From JBMFVE01 sp049966155 (GTDB lineage Bacteria > Bacteroidota > Ignavibacteria > Kryptoniales > JAKASW01), in contig JBMFVE010000009.1 of assembly GCA_049966155.1 (NCBI GenBank), positions 1 through 64,000 on the forward strand: a stretch of DNA of 64,000 nucleotides. The letters are read 5' to 3'. A program made the position numbers and the translations under genes. Every line of letters begins with the position of its first letter. Position 1 is the first letter of the stretch. Below the pieces are notes generated by a model that saw nothing but the letters and a program-made list of their open reading frames with translations, had not been told where the DNA came from and did no database searches. Positions 36,811-45,418 of the stretch are shown one piece after another.

Positions 36811-36996
36811 TCATGACACGATAGAAAAACATAGTACATGAAACCTTCTTGAGTTACATGGTTCACACATGCTGACCGCCGCAACTAATTTACCATCCGG
36901 TGAAATGTAAGCTAAAAGAGGCACGATCTTAGCACCTTAATTTGCTTTCCCTGGTAGGGGCTTGTCACACTGGGTACAGAAACTTGCTGAGTACAT
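36811..36996 (-). pseudogene. remnant of a Cys-rich DUF2318-like protein
   Basis: Directly after the DUF2231 gene stop (TAGATG) a frame reads MYSASFCTQCDKPLPGKAN, hits TAA, then continues in the same frame as PLLAYISPDGKLVAAVSMCE and PCNSRRFH before ending in TGA at 36811-36813. The second half matches the SP(D/S)GK-VSMCEPC block that I know from DUF2318-like redox or metal-binding proteins, but the rest of that domain (the second Cys pair) is missing. It is therefore a truncated, probably non-functional remnant. Confidence in family is moderate. Confidence 0.45.
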
Positions 36997-37500
36997 CTAA
37001 TGCGAATGATTCCCCGAAGTTTCCTTCGACGAATCATGTTGCATTTCAATATTGTTGTGATTTCCGGGCTCATCGACCATTCCGCTTTTTACCAATTGAG
37101 TGCCAATGCCGTATTCATAGACTAGGCGCCCACCATAGAAACCACCGTAAGAAATGATCACAGCAGTCAAAAGAATGAGGATAGTCCGTACGATGCGAGC
37201 CCTCTTCTTTAAGAAGATAACCCACAAGGTTGTGACAATTGATAGCGATCCGCCAATCAACTCAAGAATCTTATGAGTATCCATCAGAGGATGTGCTTCA
37301 TCAGGGTGGGGCACAGAACCCCCGGCAATAAGCCCCGTTATTGCTGTTGCAATCGCAGCAATAGCGGTAAGGACTACCAAACCAGAAGTCATGTTGAAAA
37401 GTGTTTCCTTTTTCAGCAATAGCGACAGAAGCTCAAATAGTGCAGCAATAAGCGCCAACACGATTGGGAAATGAACGAACAACGGATGTATGTTTTGCAT
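36997..37500 (-). CDS. DUF2231 membrane protein
   Basis: 167 residues with four hydrophobic helices (about 8-30, 38-62, 82-100, 105-125) and the family start IHPLFVHFPIVLALIAAL. DUF2231 proteins are small integral membrane proteins of unknown function, often near copper or haem genes. The N-terminal HPLFVHFP has two histidines that could bind metal or haem. The C-terminus is His/Asn-rich (GNHSH). The ribosome site AAGGAGG lies in the last codons of cusA, showing tight coupling. Confidence 0.85.
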   Translation of the reverse strand: MQNIHPLFVHFPIVLALIAALFELLSLLLKKETLFNMTSGLVVLTAIAAIATAITGLIAGGSVPHPDEAHPLMDTHKILELIGGSLSIVTTLWVIFLKKRARIVRTILILLTAVIISYGGFYGGRLVYEYGIGTQLVKSGMVDEPGNHNNIEMQHDSSKETSGNHSH

Positions 37501-37501
37501 T

Positions 37502-40500
37502 TTATTTTCCTCCTTCCATGATGTTTTGATTTTGTATTCCTGCTTGCTTTCTAATTTCTCGCCTGCGCCACAGATAGTATATCACAGGATAAACTGCCAA
37601 CTCCAGAAGTACGCTTGTAACGACACCACCAACCATTGGTGCAGCAATGCGTTTCATGACGTCAGCACCTGAACCAACACTCCACATAATAGGAATCAAT
37701 CCCGCAAGAATGGCAGATGCCGTCATCATCTTTGGTCTGACTCTCCTCACAGCACCATGGTGAATTGCTTCTTTGAGGTCGTCAAATGTCAGCATCTTTC
37801 CCTTTCGCCTCATCTCATCGAACGCTAAATCAAGATAAAGTAGCATCACAACGCCTGTTTCAGCGTCAAGTCCAGCAAGCGCAATCATTCCCACGGCAAC
37901 TGCAACACTCATGTTATAGCCAAGAATGTAAAGGAACCAGATGGCCCCAACGAGAGAAAACGGAACAGCAAGCATCACTATGAGCGTCTTTGTGATTGAG
38001 CGTGTGTTCAGATAAATAATTAACAAAACAAGGATCAGTGTAGCAGGAATTATCAGTGCCAAAGTCTTAGCAGCCTCCTTCATATACTCAAATTGCCCGC
38101 TCCAGGTTATAAAGTATCCTGGAGGAAGTTTCATGGTATTGAGATACTGTTTCGCCTTGTTTACATATCCACCTATATCAGAGGTGCTAGCATCTACATA
38201 CACATAAATTGTTGGCACAGCTCCTTCCGTCCTGACAAACATCGGGCCGTGATGAATTGTCATCTGTGCTATATCCCCAATTGGAATCTGTGCGCCACTA
38301 GGAGTTGGGACAAGTACACGCTTTAGTTCAATTGGGTTATCCCTGAGCTCCAGAGCGTAACGTACTGCTATTGGATAGCGTTCAATTCCAGAGACAATTT
38401 GTCCTATCGGCATTCCGCCCATGGCGCTCTTAATAACATCCTCAACATTTTCAACACTAAGACCGTAACGAGCAGCTTCAGCGCGGTCAATCTTGAAATC
38501 AATGTAGTTCCCATAACCTACTCTCTCAGCAAACGCACTTAAAGTTTCAGGAAGTCGTTTGAGCATTGCTTCGATATTTTCCCCTATCGTTTGCAATGTG
38601 TCTAGATCAGGCCCTGAAATCTTTATACCGATCTGACTCTTTATACCTGTACTCACCATGTCAACCCTGTTTTTAATTGGCATGGTCCACACATTTGAAA
38701 GGCCAGGCACCTGAAGTGCATTGTTAAGCGCAGTTTTGAGTTTATCTGGTGTCATACCTTTGGGCCATTGTGACTCAGGCTTGAGGTTAACCGTAGTTTC
38801 CATCATATCCAATCCTGCTGGATCCAGAGCAGTGTTTGCTCGTCCTGCCTTCCCAAAGACACTTTCTACTTCAGGAAACTGCGTTATGATCTTATCTGTC
38901 TGTTGCAATATTCTTCTAGATTCTGTAATGGAGATACCTGGAAATGTGGAAGGCATATATAAAAGGGTACCCTCCCATAACGGCGGCATAAACTCAGAAC
39001 CCAATTTTGCAAATGGATAAATTGTCACAATCATTACCGCAACTGCTCCTCCGATCACCCACCATTTAAACTTTAGAACAAAATCAAGAACAGGAGCATA
39101 GATTTTCATAAGAAATCGATTCAATGGATTTTTTTCCTCAGGAGGCACTTTTCCTCTAATCAGGTATCCCATCAGGATTGGCACAGCGGTTATCCCAAGA
39201 AGTGCAGCAGCAGCCATAGAATATGTCTTTGTAAATGCCAATGGTTTGAAAAGTCTTCCAGATTGGCCTGTCAATGCAAAAACAGGTATGAATGAAACTG
39301 TAATTACAAGAAGAGAATAAAACAATGATGGGCCGACTTCCTTTGACGACTCGGTAATAAGTTTCCACCTATTTGTCTTTCCATCATCAGCTTCAATATG
39401 TTTATGAGCATTTTCAATCATAATAATCGCAGAGTCGACCATTGCTCCAATTGCAACTGCAATACCTCCAAGAGACATTATGTTAGCATTGAGCCCCTGC
39501 CATCTCATCACAATAAAAGCCATAAGAATTGCAGTGGGAAGGATAAGAATAGCGACGAAACCACTCCTAAAATGAAACAGGAAGATTAGACAGACCAGAG
39601 CAACAATGATTGATTCTTCAATCAATTTGTCCTCCAGATTCTTTATGGCACGGTTTATAAGATCTGATCTGTCGTAAACTGGAACAATCTCAACATCGGG
39701 CGGAAGCCCTTGTTTCAACACCTGCAGTTTTTGTTTCACTCCCTCAATTACCTTAAGGGCATTTTCTCCATATCGCATCTCTATTATTCCACCAACGACA
39801 TCCCCCATACCGTTGAGGTCAGCAGTTCCTCGCCTTGGCGCTGCAACTATATCAACATCCGCAACATCACCAAGAAGTACTGGAGTTCCGGTCGAGAAGT
39901 CATTCTGGCTATTCTGAAAGTTTGGATCTTTTTGATTCCCTGATGGCATACCTGCTGCCTCACCATTCATTGAACTGCCGCTAATGGAATAGTCCGTCGC
40001 TACCCTTGGACTTAACGGATAAAATTGATTCCCCCGGGAAACACCAAGAGGAATATTCTTCATGTCTTCAACCGTCTTTATATAGCCCAGTCCACGTATC
40101 ATCAATTCATAACCGGAATGATCTATAACTTCTCCCCCCACATCGTTGTTACTTTGCTTAATAGCGTTCATTACCTGCATTGGAGTAATATGATAAGCAA
40201 GGAGCTTCCTCGGATCGAGCGTTGCTCTCCATTCTTTTACAAAACCTCCAACGCTTGCCACTTCAGAAACTCCTGGGACTGTTGAAAGTCCGTACTTCAG
40301 GTAAAAGTCCTGAATTGACCGAAGCTCCGCCAGGCTTCTCTTCTTCGAAGTCAGCGCATACTCATATACCCATCCAACAGGTGTTGCATCTGGACCAAGT
40401 TGCGGGGTGACGCCTTGAGGTAATCGGTTCGCGGCGTAGTTCAGGTACTCCAGCACCCGGCTCCTTGCCCAGTAAAGGTCAGTCCCGTCTTTGAAGATTA

Positions 40501-40783
40501 TGTAAACGAGTGAAAATCCAAAGTATGAATAACCTCTGACCACTTTTGCATTGGGAAGGGAAATCATCGATGAGGTCAGGGGGTAGGTCACCTGATCCTG
40601 AACAACCGTTGGCGATTGACCGGGATATTCGGTATATACTATCACCTGTACATCACTCAAATCTGGAATTGCATCGACAGGACTGGTTGTGAGAGAGTAA
40701 AATCCTGCTGCAACTAAAAAAAGGAGGAGAATTACTACAATAAACCGATTGTTTATTGACCATTCAATTATTTTCGCGAGCAT
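37502..40783 (-). CDS. cusA: CusA/CzcA-type heavy-metal RND efflux pump
   Basis: 1093 residues of the HME-RND family, inner-membrane proton-driven transporter. Start WSINNRFIVVILL, the TTSPVDAIPDLSDVQV motif (about residue 40), the DSAIIMIENAHKHIE helix 4 signature with its proton-relay Asp and Glu, and MPPLWEGTLLYMPSTFPG (about 600) are CusA/SilA-like and differ from the Co/Zn/Cd CzcA types. A Met- and Gly-containing insertion near residues 262-290 (SGSSMNGEAAGMPSGNQ) is unusual. Substrate is inferred as Cu(I)/Ag(I) from Met-rich neighbours. Confidence 0.93.
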   Translation of the reverse strand: MLAKIIEWSINNRFIVVILLLFLVAAGFYSLTTSPVDAIPDLSDVQVIVYTEYPGQSPTVVQDQVTYPLTSSMISLPNAKVVRGYSYFGFSLVYIIFKDGTDLYWARSRVLEYLNYAANRLPQGVTPQLGPDATPVGWVYEYALTSKKRSLAELRSIQDFYLKYGLSTVPGVSEVASVGGFVKEWRATLDPRKLLAYHITPMQVMNAIKQSNNDVGGEVIDHSGYELMIRGLGYIKTVEDMKNIPLGVSRGNQFYPLSPRVATDYSISGSSMNGEAAGMPSGNQKDPNFQNSQNDFSTGTPVLLGDVADVDIVAAPRRGTADLNGMGDVVGGIIEMRYGENALKVIEGVKQKLQVLKQGLPPDVEIVPVYDRSDLINRAIKNLEDKLIEESIIVALVCLIFLFHFRSGFVAILILPTAILMAFIVMRWQGLNANIMSLGGIAVAIGAMVDSAIIMIENAHKHIEADDGKTNRWKLITESSKEVGPSLFYSLLVITVSFIPVFALTGQSGRLFKPLAFTKTYSMAAAALLGITAVPILMGYLIRGKVPPEEKNPLNRFLMKIYAPVLDFVLKFKWWVIGGAVAVMIVTIYPFAKLGSEFMPPLWEGTLLYMPSTFPGISITESRRILQQTDKIITQFPEVESVFGKAGRANTALDPAGLDMMETTVNLKPESQWPKGMTPDKLKTALNNALQVPGLSNVWTMPIKNRVDMVSTGIKSQIGIKISGPDLDTLQTIGENIEAMLKRLPETLSAFAERVGYGNYIDFKIDRAEAARYGLSVENVEDVIKSAMGGMPIGQIVSGIERYPIAVRYALELRDNPIELKRVLVPTPSGAQIPIGDIAQMTIHHGPMFVRTEGAVPTIYVYVDASTSDIGGYVNKAKQYLNTMKLPPGYFITWSGQFEYMKEAAKTLALIIPATLILVLLIIYLNTRSITKTLIVMLAVPFSLVGAIWFLYILGYNMSVAVAVGMIALAGLDAETGVVMLLYLDLAFDEMRRKGKMLTFDDLKEAIHHGAVRRVRPKMMTASAILAGLIPIMWSVGSGADVMKRIAAPMVGGVVTSVLLELAVYPVIYYLWRRREIRKQAGIQNQNIMEGGK

Positions 40784-40798
40784 TTTTATTTCTCCTGA

Positions 40799-42211
40799 TC
40801 AGTAATTGTGTTTTTCGTGGTCCATCTGCATGTCGTGCATGTCCATATTGTCCATTTTTTTATTGTTTCCCGAGGACGAATCCAAACCTTTTTTCATCTC
40901 CATATTTCCCTTGCCTTCACGGCTGCCGGAGGAAGATGGTAAGGTGGACTCTGCAGGCGCAGACATACCCGGCATGCCGGACATGGCTGCTCCAGCACTC
41001 TTCAGGTTTGCATCAGAGTCTATGAGAAACTGACCGGAGGTCACGACATCCTCACCTTCCTGAAGCCCGCTCAACACTTCATAGTAACCATCAGCGTAGG
41101 CACCAAGCGTAACATCCCTGATCTCAAATTTCCCGTCTCCTAAAGAAACTGCAACAACCTTTCGCAAACCTGTATTTATCACAGCCTGTGACGGCACTGA
41201 TAATGCGTCGAAGCTAACAGGCGAATGTATTGCCACATTTACATATTCCCCAATCTTAAGCTTGAGATGAGGATTGTTTATTTCAATTCTTGCCTTCACG
41301 CTTCTGGCGGTAGCGTCCACTTCGGGGTATATGAAATCAACTTTCCCTGTGAATTTTTCACTATCATTAAAGAAAACCGATGCAGGAATTCCTACTTTCA
41401 AATAAGGAAAGTCTATTTTAAAGACATCTGCGAGTATCCAAACACGACTTAAATCAACCACGCGAAATAATGATTGCCCGGCCGAAATCCTCTGTCCTTC
41501 AAAAACATTTTTCTCAAGAATGACACCGTTGGCGGGAGAATGTATGACCACCCGATCTATTACTTTTTTTGTTAATGCGAGCTGTTCTATTTCTTTATCG
41601 CTCATACCAAAAAACTTCAATCTCTCACGTGCACTATTAATCAACTGATCAGATTGTGTTACGGTATTATTGCTGACCTTAGAAAACGAGATTGCCTGTA
41701 GATACTCCTGTTCTGCAGCTATCAAATCCGGGCTATAAATAACCGCCATTTCCTGGCCTCCCCTTACATTCATGCCCGTGTAATCAAAGTAAAGTTTCTC
41801 TACCCAGCCCGATACCCGTGTATTGACATCGGTTATTCTCTTTTCGTCCGGCGAAACAACCCCGTATGTGTACACAGTTCGGGTTAGTTTTCTTTTTTCC
41901 ACTGGGGCAATCATCACACCAAAATTTTGAACCATGGCAGGATCGACCTTCACGATATTTGGGTTATTTTCCTGTTCGTCGGCATACCTCGGAACAAGAT
42001 CCATATCCATCATAGGGGATTTTCCAGGATGGTCAAAATGGATGGTCGGATTCATTGGATCGTACCAGTAAAGTACTTTGCGTTCCTTGCCAGGGGCTGA
42101 AGGTTTTTTTTCTTCCCCGTTGTGATTTCCTTTCACATTTAATTTGACGTAAATTAAAAATCCAATCGCAATGATTAGAATTGGAACCGCTATTAAAAAG
42201 GCTTTCTTCAT
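40799..42211 (-). CDS. cusB: CusB-type periplasmic adaptor of heavy-metal RND efflux
   Basis: 470 residues. One N-terminal membrane anchor, a metal-binding head with YWYDPMNPTIHFDHPGK and MMDMDLVPRYADE (about 48-80, the CusB heavy-metal motif), barrel-sandwich and coiled-coil hairpin domains, and a C-terminal Met/His-rich tail (about 400-470: AMSGMPGM, MDNMDMHDMQMDHEKH). The tail is an extra soft-metal reservoir, absent from E. coli CusB. The start overlaps the cusC stop (TAATG). Together with cusC and cusA it forms the tripartite pump. Confidence 0.93.
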   Translation of the reverse strand: MKKAFLIAVPILIIAIGFLIYVKLNVKGNHNGEEKKPSAPGKERKVLYWYDPMNPTIHFDHPGKSPMMDMDLVPRYADEQENNPNIVKVDPAMVQNFGVMIAPVEKRKLTRTVYTYGVVSPDEKRITDVNTRVSGWVEKLYFDYTGMNVRGGQEMAVIYSPDLIAAEQEYLQAISFSKVSNNTVTQSDQLINSARERLKFFGMSDKEIEQLALTKKVIDRVVIHSPANGVILEKNVFEGQRISAGQSLFRVVDLSRVWILADVFKIDFPYLKVGIPASVFFNDSEKFTGKVDFIYPEVDATARSVKARIEINNPHLKLKIGEYVNVAIHSPVSFDALSVPSQAVINTGLRKVVAVSLGDGKFEIRDVTLGAYADGYYEVLSGLQEGEDVVTSGQFLIDSDANLKSAGAAMSGMPGMSAPAESTLPSSSGSREGKGNMEMKKGLDSSSGNNKKMDNMDMHDMQMDHEKHNY

Positions 42212-43485
42212 TATTCACCTCTATACTTCAATGAATTTTCACCAACCAGCTTGGAAATTTCAGCTGTCGCTGAAAAGTAATTTGACTCTATTTTTAAAAG
42301 ATCAATTTTTGTATTAATTAATGTGGTCAGGTTGTCAATTAGCATTGCAAAAGTGGTTTTTCCCACTGAGTACGAAGAAAGAGATGAGTTGTAAGTAGCC
42401 TCGTATTGAGGTACAAGCTCCTTCGAATACAGAGGAATAAGCCGGGACATTGCTTCTGCTTCTGCATATATTGAGCGCAGCTGATTTTGCAGCGAAAGTG
42501 CCGTTACATCATAGTCCTGTTCAGCTGCTTTTTTCATAAAATCAGCTTCATCAATCATCTTTTCTTGTTTTGCTCCAAAGAAAACAGGGACGCTTAGCCC
42601 AATTTCAAAATTCATCATGTTGGGTGCCTTTGTACCGTCTGGCGCCAGTGCACCGCGGTAACCATAAGAAACTCCAAATGTCAAATCAGGAACGGCATCT
42701 TTCCGTGCAAATATCGTCTGTGCTTCTGCAGCTCTCTTCAAGTTGTTCACCTGTAATAGATACGGATTACCTCTGAAAAGCTCTGCCATAAGATCATTCA
42801 ATGGCTGTAACTTGATAAGTTTAAGGGTGTCGATTTGGGGCGCAATCAGCTCACTTTTCCCAATGAGCGCTGTTAGATCGGCATATTTTTGTTTGAGCAT
42901 GGCGTTCGCATTTATGATATCAGATTGTACCATGGTTAGCTCAGCGGTCGCACGAAAAACATCCTGCTGGGGAACCTGACCAACCGCAAAAAGTTGTTCT
43001 GCAGCTTTGACGACTCCGTTAAGGAGTGTCCTCTTGTACTCAAGATATGCTATTGTCTTCTGAGCCTGATATATATCAGCATAGGTCTTCTTAATTCTTG
43101 ACACAACTTCCAGTGTGATGTTTGCCAGCCTATCTTTTGAAGCATAGTATCCATACTTCTTCACATCACTTGCTGCAGCAAGTTTCCCAAACCATGGAAA
43201 CATCTGCATCAAAGTCACCTGCGGCACCATCGTCATCATGTCCGAATTGAGGATAAAGTTTGATGGAACATTCATTGCTGAAATTTTCAGCTGGGGATCA
43301 GGCAGCTGGCCCGCGACACTCACCTGCGTGCCAGCAGCACTTGACTCATAGCGTGCCGTTTTAATTTCCGGGTTGTTTTGTAATGCAAGGTCAATCAAAC
43401 TGTCGAGTTGAGTTTGGGCCTTAGCTTCAGTCAAAAACAGTAGCAGAAATAATGCTGCAATTATTCTTTTGAAATTTGCAGACAT
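42211..43485 (-). CDS. cusC: TolC-family outer-membrane efflux protein (CusC-like)
   Basis: 424 residues with a signal peptide ending at TEAKAQ and the repeated alpha-helical hairpins of the TolC family (DLALQNNPEIKTARYE and QVPQQDVFRATAELTMV). It would form the outer-membrane duct for the CusBA pump. Sequence is typical of Bacteroidota TolC proteins with MFPWFGKL. It begins 55 bases after the small HYC_CC_PP-like gene and is coupled to cusB by a stop-start overlap. Confidence 0.9.
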   Translation of the reverse strand: MSANFKRIIAALFLLLFLTEAKAQTQLDSLIDLALQNNPEIKTARYESSAAGTQVSVAGQLPDPQLKISAMNVPSNFILNSDMMTMVPQVTLMQMFPWFGKLAAASDVKKYGYYASKDRLANITLEVVSRIKKTYADIYQAQKTIAYLEYKRTLLNGVVKAAEQLFAVGQVPQQDVFRATAELTMVQSDIINANAMLKQKYADLTALIGKSELIAPQIDTLKLIKLQPLNDLMAELFRGNPYLLQVNNLKRAAEAQTIFARKDAVPDLTFGVSYGYRGALAPDGTKAPNMMNFEIGLSVPVFFGAKQEKMIDEADFMKKAAEQDYDVTALSLQNQLRSIYAEAEAMSRLIPLYSKELVPQYEATYNSSLSSYSVGKTTFAMLIDNLTTLINTKIDLLKIESNYFSATAEISKLVGENSLKYRGE

Positions 43486-43540
43486 AATACCTCACCTTTT
43501 TAGTTATATGAAAAAAGGAAACAGTCTGGGGTGAGGTTTC

Positions 43541-43951
43541 TTAGATTCTGAAGTTGCTCTGGAGAGTAATTATATCAGGTGGTGAAGGTTGGATGGTTTG
43601 AACAGAAAAATATATTGAACCTGCGGTGACCGGAATGGTAATCGATGTAAAAGTATTTACGGGAAGATAATTAATAATATGGTTCTGAAAATCTGTGAAG
43701 TTATCTACAACATTCTTCGAAACCAGCTTCAGAGTACAGCAGCTTGCCGATGCAATCCTTTGATCATATGTTAATTGATAGGAATGTTCAGGGAGGCTTT
43801 TCTGTAAATCACATGAACCCGTAATACCCATGCCGTTTGAATCGGCCATTCCAGATTCGCATTTTGCTTCCATAGAACTCACCGGGGCGTTTTTCATACT
43901 GCAGAAATAAGTAGTATATGCATATTGGAGTTGCCCGACAGTGAATGCCAA
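43541..43951 (-). CDS. small Cys-rich protein, HYC_CC_PP-like
   Basis: 136 residues from a TTG; the frame extends 16 codons upstream to a TAA, with only non-standard ATA and ATT codons before the TTG. The sequence contains TTYFCSMKN, SCDLQ, ASCCTLK and QPSPPDI, which fits the HYC_CC_PP pattern (here YFC rather than HYC) that I associate with Bacteroidota metal-resistance loci. The four cysteines would bind soft metal or form disulphides. The hydrophobic run CLNIALILAFTVGQLQYAY, most of it upstream of the TTG, resembles a signal peptide, so the TTG start is doubtful. First gene of the efflux operon. Confidence 0.6.
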   Translation of the reverse strand: MAFTVGQLQYAYTTYFCSMKNAPVSSMEAKCESGMADSNGMGITGSCDLQKSLPEHSYQLTYDQRIASASCCTLKLVSKNVVDNFTDFQNHIINYLPVNTFTSITIPVTAGSIYFSVQTIQPSPPDIITLQSNFRI

Positions 43952-44001
43952 TATAAGTGCAATATTTAAGCAGTCACTTATTTTTGAACGTTTCTTTATT
44001 T

Positions 44002-44030
44002 AATATAGGTTCCGCACAGCATTGATGCAA
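44002..44030 (-). promoter_or_regulatory. sigma70-like promoter upstream of the HYC_CC_PP-like gene
   Basis: Minus strand TTGCAT (44030-44025), 17-base spacer, TATATT (44007-44002). The predicted transcription start is near 43995, just inside the extended reading frame, so if used it would rule out the ATA at 43999 as a start. Confidence 0.4.
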
Positions 44031-44181
44031 GTATAAAATTCGCAGGGTACGCTATTTCCTACAAGATACATGATTACAGCAAAACTGGATCCTGTTTGTC
44101 GAGAGGGGCATATGGAATGAATCCGCTTCCCTGATTGTTTAGTAAGCAGGTATGAGCTAATTTTTTAACAAGGAGAATTCA

Positions 44182-45330
44182 ATGAAGATTGGAATAACAT
44201 GTTATCCAACTTATGGTGGGAGTGGTGTGGTGGCAACCGAACTGGGAAAAGCACTTGCAAGCAGAGGCCATCAGGTGCATTTCATCAGCTACTCATTGCC
44301 TGCACGCCTCGATGGTTTTCTCGACAATATTTTTTTCCATGAAGTGGAGATGTCACAATACCCGCTTTTTGATTTTCCACTTTACACCGACTCACTGGCC
44401 AGCAAAATGATTGATGTATCAAAATACTATGACCTCGACATACTTCATGTTCACTACGCAATACCTCATGCAACAAGCGCATTTATAGCAAAGCAAATCT
44501 TAAAACCGACCAAGGATATACGGGTTGTGACGACACTTCATGGAACCGATATAACCCTTGTTGGCCTCGAACCCAGTTTTCTTCCGTTAGTAAAGTTTTC
44601 AATTGAACAAAGTGATTTAGTTACTGCTGTATCTCGTTTCCTTCAGATGAAGACTTATACTATGTACAATGTTGACAAAGAAATCAAGGTTATACCGAAT
44701 TTTGTCGACACAGAAAAATTCAAAAGGATAGAAAGCTGTAAGTTTAAAAAGCAGGTTGCGCCAAAAGGGGAAAAGGTGATCGTTCATATATCCAATTTTC
44801 GACCTGTCAAGCGAGTACCAGATACCATAAGAATTTTTAACGAAGTTAGAAAGGTGGTACCAAGTAAACTCATTTTAGTCGGAGATGGCCCGGATAGAAG
44901 TGAATCTGAACATCTGGCGAGAGATTACAACATTGCCGGCGACGTCCTATTTTTAGGAAAACAAACTCGTCTTACAGAGATTCTGTCAGCATCTGATTTA
45001 ATGCTAATGCCAAGCCAGTCGGAGAGTTTTGGTTTGTCAGCACTGGAAGCCATGTCGTGCGGTGTCCCTGTTGTCTCTTCAAGTGCCGGCGGACTGCCTG
45101 AACTAATAGTGCATGGGGAAACAGGTTACATAGCTGAATTAGGTGACGTTCAAAGGATGGCCAGGTATGCCATTGAGCTTCTGAGTGATGAACGCAAGTG
45201 GGATATTTTCAGCAGAAATTCACGCTCAAGAGCAGTCGAAAGATTTGATGCAAAAATTATTATTCCAAAGTATGAAGAACTTTATTCTCAGGCATTAACC
45301 GAATCACAAATTGATTCCACTGTAAAATAA
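44182..45330 (+). CDS. bshA: N-acetyl-alpha-D-glucosaminyl L-malate synthase BshA
   Basis: 382 residues of the GT4 family, usual length. BshA joins UDP-GlcNAc to L-malate, the first step of bacillithiol synthesis. Diagnostic blocks are ITCYPTYGGSGVVATELG (residues 4-21), HVHYAIPHATSA (about 94), LHGTDITLVG (about 115), and the C-terminal nucleotide site SESFGLSALEAMSCGVPV. The AAGGAGAAT ribosome site is close to the ATG. bshB and bshC are not in this window. Bacillithiol use is known for Bacteroidota, Chlorobi and Firmicutes, which fits the organism. Confidence 0.94.
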   Translation: MKIGITCYPTYGGSGVVATELGKALASRGHQVHFISYSLPARLDGFLDNIFFHEVEMSQYPLFDFPLYTDSLASKMIDVSKYYDLDILHVHYAIPHATSAFIAKQILKPTKDIRVVTTLHGTDITLVGLEPSFLPLVKFSIEQSDLVTAVSRFLQMKTYTMYNVDKEIKVIPNFVDTEKFKRIESCKFKKQVAPKGEKVIVHISNFRPVKRVPDTIRIFNEVRKVVPSKLILVGDGPDRSESEHLARDYNIAGDVLFLGKQTRLTEILSASDLMLMPSQSESFGLSALEAMSCGVPVVSSSAGGLPELIVHGETGYIAELGDVQRMARYAIELLSDERKWDIFSRNSRSRAVERFDAKIIIPKYEELYSQALTESQIDSTVK

Positions 45331-45418
45331 CAATGCTCCAACTTGTGATTCTAATACTTTTTTAAGCTTCAACGTTTGGCATATTGACTCACTTTATAGG
45401 AACTCAGGCATATTTTTT

